From contig NZ_JBHSXL010000008.1 in the NCBI RefSeq assembly GCF_042662125.1, positions 124,001 through 188,000 of the forward strand: a DNA stretch of 64,000 nt, in the 5' to 3' direction. The notes beneath the pieces were generated by a model, which worked only from the letters and a program-made list of their open reading frames with translations, was not told the origin of the DNA and searched no databases. This document shows positions 60,001 through 64,000 of the stretch, in pieces (the first letter of the stretch is position 1; every line of letters starts with the position of its first letter). The stretch is from Halopenitus salinus. Its GTDB lineage: Archaea; Halobacteriota; Halobacteria; Halobacteriales; Haloferacaceae. The translations under genes and the position numbers were made by a program.

Positions 60001-60026
60001 ATATAGAGGTATATAGAGATATATAG
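60001..60026. promoter_or_regulatory. 10-bp phased tandem repeats upstream of pstS
   Basis: ATATAGAGGT, ATATAGAGAT and ATATAG follow each other with a period of exactly one helical turn. The block lies 48-73 nt before the pstS ATG, upstream of its probable TATA-like sequence (about 59981-59990), and between pstS and the 3' end of hisS. It resembles a tandem-site phosphate-control box, though no haloarchaeal consensus is applied here. Confidence 0.5.
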
Positions 60027-60052
60027 TCGCGAAGAGTGTGTGCAGAATCGGC

Positions 60053-61369
60053 CTACTCGTAGTCCTCGTAGGTCGGCCGGCCCGCCTCTGGCGGGAACTC
60101 GTCGACGGGCGCCGTCGTCTGGTCGCCGCTTTCCATGTCCTTGATCGTGACCTCGTCGTTCGCGAGGTCCTGTTCTCCGACGATCACGGTCGTCTCCGCG
60201 TTGATCGAGTCGGCGTAACCGAGCTGGCCGCCGAAGCCGCGGTCGGCGACGTCCGCCTCGACGACGTGGCCGAGATCGCGGAGCTCGCGTGCGATCCGCG
60301 CGGCCTCAGCGCGCGTGTCGCCGACGGTGAGCACGTAGTAGTCCGTCGACAGCTCCTCCGCGGGCCAGACGCCGGCACGTTGACAAAGCAGCTTGAGCGT
60401 CGCGTGTCCGGGAGCGACCCCCACGGCCGGGGTGGGCTGGCCGCCGAAGCTCTCGATCAGGTCGTCGTAGCGTCCGCCGCCGAAGACGGAGCGGGACACC
60501 TCGCCGGTCGAGTCGAAACACTCGAAGACGACGCCGGTGTAGTAATCGAGCCCGCGCGCGGTCGTCAACGAGACCTCACAGAACTCGCCCGCGCCGAAGT
60601 CGTCGGCGGCCGCGAGGACGTTCCGCAGGTTCTCGACGGCGGCCTCGACGTCCGCGCCGCCCGCCTCGGCCACCGCGTCGAGGTCCTCGACCGCGTCGAC
60701 GCCAGCGATGAGGTCGTCGAAGTCCCGAGCGGTCCCGCGCTCCAGGCCGGCCTCCGAGAGGAGGGTGAGGTACTCCGCCTCGTCGATCTTCGCGCGCTTG
60801 TCGACCGCGCGGATGGCGGCGGCGGCGTCCACCGCGTCGGGGTCGGCCGCGAGCGCGCGGACCAGCCCGCCGAGGATGTCACGGTGGGAGACGCGGAACT
60901 CGAAGTCGTCGCCGGTGAGGCCGAGCCCGGTGAGCGCGTCCGCCGCGACCGCGAGCACCTCCGCGTCGGCCTCGGGCTCCGCGGACCCGAAGACGTCGAT
61001 GTTCGTCTGGTAGAACTCGCGGAACCGGCCCTGTTGGACCTGCTCGTACCGCCAGAACGGGCGCGTCGAGAACCACTTGATCGGCTTCGAGAGCTCCTGG
61101 CCGCGCGCGACCACCATGCGCGCGACCGTCGGGGTGAGCTCCGGGGTCATCGCGACCTCGCGGTCGCCCTTGTCGACGAACGAGTAGAGCTCCTCGACGA
61201 TCTCCTCGCCGGATTTGTCCGTGTACATCCGGGTGCGCTCGAGCGCGGGCGTGGCCACCTCGCGGAAGCCGTAGCTGCGGGCGGCGGCCTCCACCGTGTC
61301 CGTCACCTCGCGGCGGGCGGACTGCTCGCCCGGGTAGAAGTCGCGAAACCCCTTCAGTCGGTCGTACAT
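60053..61369 (-). CDS. hisS: histidyl-tRNA synthetase
   Basis: This 438-residue class II synthetase has motif 1 GYREVATPALERT-like (SYGFREVATPALERTRMY), motif 2 KWFSTRPFWRYEQVQQGRFREFYQTNIDVFG, and the histidine-specific ARGLDYYTGVVFE. Motif 3 lies in FGGGRYDDLIESFGG. The C-terminal anticodon-binding domain runs from about residue 345. The length is normal. It stands alone, with a TATA-like CTTTCAAG about 27 nt before the start. Confidence 0.96.
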   Translation of the reverse strand: MYDRLKGFRDFYPGEQSARREVTDTVEAAARSYGFREVATPALERTRMYTDKSGEEIVEELYSFVDKGDREVAMTPELTPTVARMVVARGQELSKPIKWFSTRPFWRYEQVQQGRFREFYQTNIDVFGSAEPEADAEVLAVAADALTGLGLTGDDFEFRVSHRDILGGLVRALAADPDAVDAAAAIRAVDKRAKIDEAEYLTLLSEAGLERGTARDFDDLIAGVDAVEDLDAVAEAGGADVEAAVENLRNVLAAADDFGAGEFCEVSLTTARGLDYYTGVVFECFDSTGEVSRSVFGGGRYDDLIESFGGQPTPAVGVAPGHATLKLLCQRAGVWPAEELSTDYYVLTVGDTRAEAARIARELRDLGHVVEADVADRGFGGQLGYADSINAETTVIVGEQDLANDEVTIKDMESGDQTTAPVDEFPPEAGRPTYEDYE

Positions 61370-61537
61370 ACGCCGCGGTTCGGCGAGCGAGCGCTTGAAA
61401 GCATCCCTTCGCGGACGGGAACGAACGCCGGGAGGGAGCCGAGCGGGGAGAACGGGTCGACCGCGGGTCGAAACCCGATCGGGGCCTCGATCGATGGGTC
61501 CGCGATCCGCTTTGGCCGATGGGTCGGCGATCGGTCC

Positions 61538-62143
61538 TCAGTCGGTCCGACCGCGGACGTACGTCTGTTCGTGGTCGGGGAAGACCTCGGCGACGGCGTC
61601 GACGTCGTGGGTCTCCGCGAGGAGCGCGCGCAGTTCGTCCTCGTAGTCGGACTTCTCGATCTGCTCGCTGGGGCCGGACTCGACGTCGAAGGTCACCTCC
61701 GTCAGCCGGTCGACCGCGTTGCGCCCGAACCCCGAAAGGGGCGCGAGGTAATCGACGTCGTGGCGGTCCTCGAGGCTCTGTGCCTGCGCGCGCGAGACGG
61801 TCGGGACGCGATCGTCGCGTCTGGTTCCGTCCGCGACGGCGTCGACGTCGAGCTCGGCGATGGTCTCGAGGGCGTGTTCGTGGACGTGCTGGATGCCGTT
61901 TCTGGGGTAGCCGTCCTCGTACATCCGGTCGACGGCCTCGCGAGCGGCGGACTCCTCGAGTTCGATCCGCTCGAACGGGAACCCGAGCTCGGCGGCCGCG
62001 CGCTCGGCGTGTCGCCAGTCGTCGGTGATCCCGAAGGTGCCGGTCACACAGCGGACGTCGTAAAACCGGTCGAGGAGCACCGCCGAAAGCGAGGAGTCCT
62101 TGCCGCCGCTGTACAGGAGGGCCAGCTCCATCCCTCGAGTCAC
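61538..62143 (-). CDS. PP-loop ATPase, alpha-hydrolase-like protein
   Basis: This 201-residue protein has the PP-loop motif YSGGKDSS (residues 11-18) of the adenine-nucleotide alpha-hydrolase superfamily, which includes tRNA-thiolation and ATP-sulfurylase-like enzymes. VADGTRRDDRVPTVSR is the second conserved region. No zinc-finger or rhodanese domain is attached, so the substrate is unknown. Its ATG overlaps the stop of the PDCD5-like gene (ATGA), so the two are co-translated; ATG 62131 is an alternative start. Confidence 0.8.
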   Translation of the reverse strand: MTRGMELALLYSGGKDSSLSAVLLDRFYDVRCVTGTFGITDDWRHAERAAAELGFPFERIELEESAAREAVDRMYEDGYPRNGIQHVHEHALETIAELDVDAVADGTRRDDRVPTVSRAQAQSLEDRHDVDYLAPLSGFGRNAVDRLTEVTFDVESGPSEQIEKSDYEDELRALLAETHDVDAVAEVFPDHEQTYVRGRTD

Positions 62144-62493
62144 CGATGGCGGATGTCGAAGCTCTTCTGGTCGGGCTGGAGCTCACGGAGGAGCTCCTTC
62201 ATCTGGTCCTCGTCGATCCGTCCCTGGACGCGACCGCTCTGGGCGAGCGCCGCGACCTGCTTTTTCACCCGCGCGGCGAAGTCGGGTTTCGACATCTCGA
62301 CGGCGTTGAGCCGCTGGCGGGCCCCGTCGGTGAGGTGCTGTTTGAGGACGGCCTCCTGTTGTGCCTCCGCGCGCTCGCGGGCGGCGTCCTGGGCCTCCTG
62401 GTCGGCGCCGCCCTGCTGGGCCTGGTCCTGCAGTTCCTGCATCTTCTGTTCGCGCAGTTCCTCGAGCCGTTCGTCGTCGGGTGCGTCGCTCAT
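62140..62493 (-). CDS. PDCD5-family DNA-binding protein
   Basis: This 117-residue protein matches the archaeal homologues of PDCD5 (DNA-binding protein family). Its N-terminal half is a Gln/Glu-rich helix (ELREQKMQELQDQAQ), followed by VLKQHLTDGARQRLNAVEMSKPDFAARVKKQVAALAQSGRVQGRIDEDQMKELLREL, the core three-helix bundle, and a basic tail. It overlaps the PP-loop gene by 4 nt. A TATA-like ATGGTTTTTC is about 27 nt before the start. Confidence 0.9.
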   Translation of the reverse strand: MSDAPDDERLEELREQKMQELQDQAQQGGADQEAQDAARERAEAQQEAVLKQHLTDGARQRLNAVEMSKPDFAARVKKQVAALAQSGRVQGRIDEDQMKELLRELQPDQKSFDIRHR

Positions 62494-62571
62494 ACGGATC
62501 CCTTTCGGCTACTCGTGAAAAACCATTTCGGAGGCGCGAACCGATCGCGGGGCTGATCGGGCCCGCGATCG

Positions 62572-62619
62572 GAAACGGTCATCCCGAAAAGAGGGCGAAA
62601 CGGTCACCCCGAAAAGAGG
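62572..62619. repeat. 25-bp tandem duplication across the metX stop codon
   Basis: A 23-nt unit (GAAACGGTCA, Y, CCCGAAAAGAGG) occurs at 62572-62594 and 62597-62619 with one mismatch. The second unit covers the last codons and stop of metX, so the downstream unit repeats the final Ser-Leu-Phe-Ser-Gly plus stop. Confidence 0.75.
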
Positions 62620-63974
62620 CTGGAGTGAACCGGCGCGTGCGTGCGCCCGGACCCGTCGGCCACGGGGTCGTCCGCCTCCGCGACGTCGACGACCGACTTG
62701 CCGTCGAGGCCCGCCTCGAGGAAGTCGTGAACCGGCGGGCCGACGCTCTCCGGCTCGACGAGGAAGGCGTCGTGTCCGTGATCGGAGTCGACGACGTGGT
62801 GGGCGACGGGGACCTCGGCCTCGCGGAACGCGTCGGAGAGGTCGGCCGCCTGGTCGACGGTGAAGTGCCAGTCCTCCGAAAAGGACATCACGAGCGCCTC
62901 GCCCGTGAACGCCGCGAGCGCGTCCGCGTCGGTCGCGTAGCCGGCCGCGAGGTCGTACTCGTCCATCGCGCGGGTGAGATAGAGGTAGCTGTTCGCGTCG
63001 AAACGGTCCGCGAAGGACGCGGCGTTGTAATCGAGGTAGGACTCGACCTCCCGGTACGGGAAGAACGTCGCCGCGGGGTTCTCCGCGACGTCGAGCCCCT
63101 CGCCGCGCGTCAACGAGTCGCGGCCGGCCGACCGTCGGCCGAACTTCCGGTCCATGGAGGACTTCGAGAGGTACATGATGTGGCCGATCTGCCGGGCGAT
63201 CCCGAGTCCGGTCTCGGGTTTCGGTCGGTCGCCGTAGTAGTCGCCGCCGTTCCAGTTCGGGTCCGACCGAATCGCCCGCCGGGCGATCGCCTCGAGGGCG
63301 AGACACTGCGGATCGAGCCTGGCCGCGGTCGCAATGGCGATCAGCTGGTCGGCGTCGTCGGGATACCGCTTGCCCCAGTCGAGGACGTTCATCCCGCCGA
63401 CGCTGCCGCCGACGACGGCGTGGAGCCGGCCGACGCCCAGGTGGTCGAGCAGCCGACGCTGGGCGCGCGTCCAGTCGCCGACCTGGACGGGCGGAAACTC
63501 CAGGGCCCACCGGTCGTGGTCGACCTCGTGGTCGGGTTCGACGCCGTCCGGACGGGGGCTCGCGGGGCCCGAACTGCCGTAACACGAGCCCGGGACGTTC
63601 GCGCAGACGACGTAGTACTCCGTCGTGTCGATCGCCTTGCCCGGCCCGACGACGTCGTCCCACCACGCGCGGGCCTGGCCGGCCTGGGCGGGCGTGTCGG
63701 GGGCGTCGCCGGCATCGCCGGTGTCGCCGGTCTCGTCGACGTCGTCCGCGCCGTTGGCGTCCGCGTCGTCCCCGGTTGCGTCGCTTCCCGCCTCCTCGGG
63801 CGTGCGAGCGACGTTCTGGCTGCCGGTCAGGGCGTGACACGCGAGCACCGCGTTGTCGCCGGTGAACTCGCCGTAGGTCTCGTAGGCGATCCGCAACTCC
63901 GGGATCGAGCGGCCGCACTCGAAGGTGAACTCCCCGAGCGTCGCGACGCCGTGGTCGTGTGGGATCCTGCTCAT
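62604..63974 (-). CDS. metX: homoserine O-acetyltransferase MetX
   Basis: This 456-residue alpha/beta-hydrolase acetylates homoserine in methionine synthesis. The nucleophile is S191 in VVGGSVGGMNVLDW, and the Asp and His of the triad lie in SFSEDWHFTVDQ and DSDHGHDAFLVE. An acidic insert of about 40 residues (61-99, Asp/Gly/Glu-rich) interrupts the N-terminal part and explains the length above the usual 370-400. The ATG overlaps the stop of an upstream gene (ATGA), so it lies downstream in an operon. Confidence 0.93.
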   Translation of the reverse strand: MSRIPHDHGVATLGEFTFECGRSIPELRIAYETYGEFTGDNAVLACHALTGSQNVARTPEEAGSDATGDDADANGADDVDETGDTGDAGDAPDTPAQAGQARAWWDDVVGPGKAIDTTEYYVVCANVPGSCYGSSGPASPRPDGVEPDHEVDHDRWALEFPPVQVGDWTRAQRRLLDHLGVGRLHAVVGGSVGGMNVLDWGKRYPDDADQLIAIATAARLDPQCLALEAIARRAIRSDPNWNGGDYYGDRPKPETGLGIARQIGHIMYLSKSSMDRKFGRRSAGRDSLTRGEGLDVAENPAATFFPYREVESYLDYNAASFADRFDANSYLYLTRAMDEYDLAAGYATDADALAAFTGEALVMSFSEDWHFTVDQAADLSDAFREAEVPVAHHVVDSDHGHDAFLVEPESVGPPVHDFLEAGLDGKSVVDVAEADDPVADGSGRTHAPVHSSLFSG

Positions 63975-64000
63975 CGGTCTCGGTCCTCCGTGGGCGAGGC
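63971..64000 (-). CDS. 3' end of the gene upstream of metX (possibly metY)
   Basis: The last nine codons of a minus-strand reading frame (ending SPTEDRDR) terminate in a TGA that overlaps the metX ATG. In haloarchaea this position is often taken by O-acetylhomoserine sulfhydrylase (metY). With so few codons visible, the identity is a guess from gene order. Confidence 0.3.
   Translation of the reverse strand, partial: ASPTEDRDR

Overview
The window looks like the chromosome of a halophilic archaeon (Halobacteria). It is very GC-rich, and the proteins are acidic with Asp/Glu/Gly-rich inserts. Lipoproteins carry Tat-type signals (RR followed by a lipobox Cys). Archaeal information genes are present (RadA, PCNA, TrmY, a PDCD5-like protein). 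TATA-like boxes often lie about 25-30 nt before start codons, which suggests leaderless transcripts. I cannot name the genus with confidence; a Halorubrum-like organism would fit. No insertion sequence, CRISPR array, rRNA or replication origin was recognised.

Positions 1-16016 form a nitrogen/nickel island. A urea ABC transporter (urtA-B-C-D, minus strand, running off the left edge) lies next to the nickel regulator nikR. Divergent from nikR is a nickel/cobalt ECF transporter (cbiM-N-Q-O), followed by urease. The urease locus is unusual: the beta and alpha subunit genes occur twice in tandem (ureB1-ureC1, then ureB2-ureC2), followed by one gamma subunit (ureA) and the accessory genes ureG-D-E-F. 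A 7-bp inverted repeat over the cbiM TATA region is a good NikR operator candidate. Together these genes import urea and Ni2+, mature urease and release ammonia.

Positions 16115-19533 hold hisA, hisB, an HTH-ACT regulator, a small protein whose promoter is spanned by a perfect 10-bp inverted repeat, and radA. At 19843 an ammonium transporter carries a P-II domain fused to its C-terminus, and a large YYY-family membrane protein follows. Positions 24406-28648 are a heme/siroheme precursor cluster (hemL, hemC, sumT, hemD), with hemB further on at 38301. Then come a bacterial-type NAD-dependent DNA ligase, an ABC-2 exporter pair, a zinc-ribbon-like protein, a 7TM-PAS histidine kinase, PCNA, a phosphohexomutase, a three-cysteine ferredoxin, a VOC protein, pyrF, trmY and a CHY zinc-finger protein.

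A tRNA-Pro(CGG) gene at 42153-42225 has two extra copies of its 3' end just downstream, which may be the scar of an integrated element. Positions 42483-50836 carry a sugar-type oxidoreductase, phosphoenolpyruvate carboxylase, a DapA-family aldolase, a secreted Ig-like protein and an NhaC antiporter. Positions 51130-56902 carry a Tat lipoprotein with an HDWE motif, two DUF2249 proteins, a DUF2061 protein, a Nudix hydrolase, a CPBP protease and 6-phosphogluconate dehydrogenase. The right end holds pstS-C-A (without pstB or phoU), hisS, a PDCD5/PP-loop pair and metX, which overlaps the end of another gene at the window edge.
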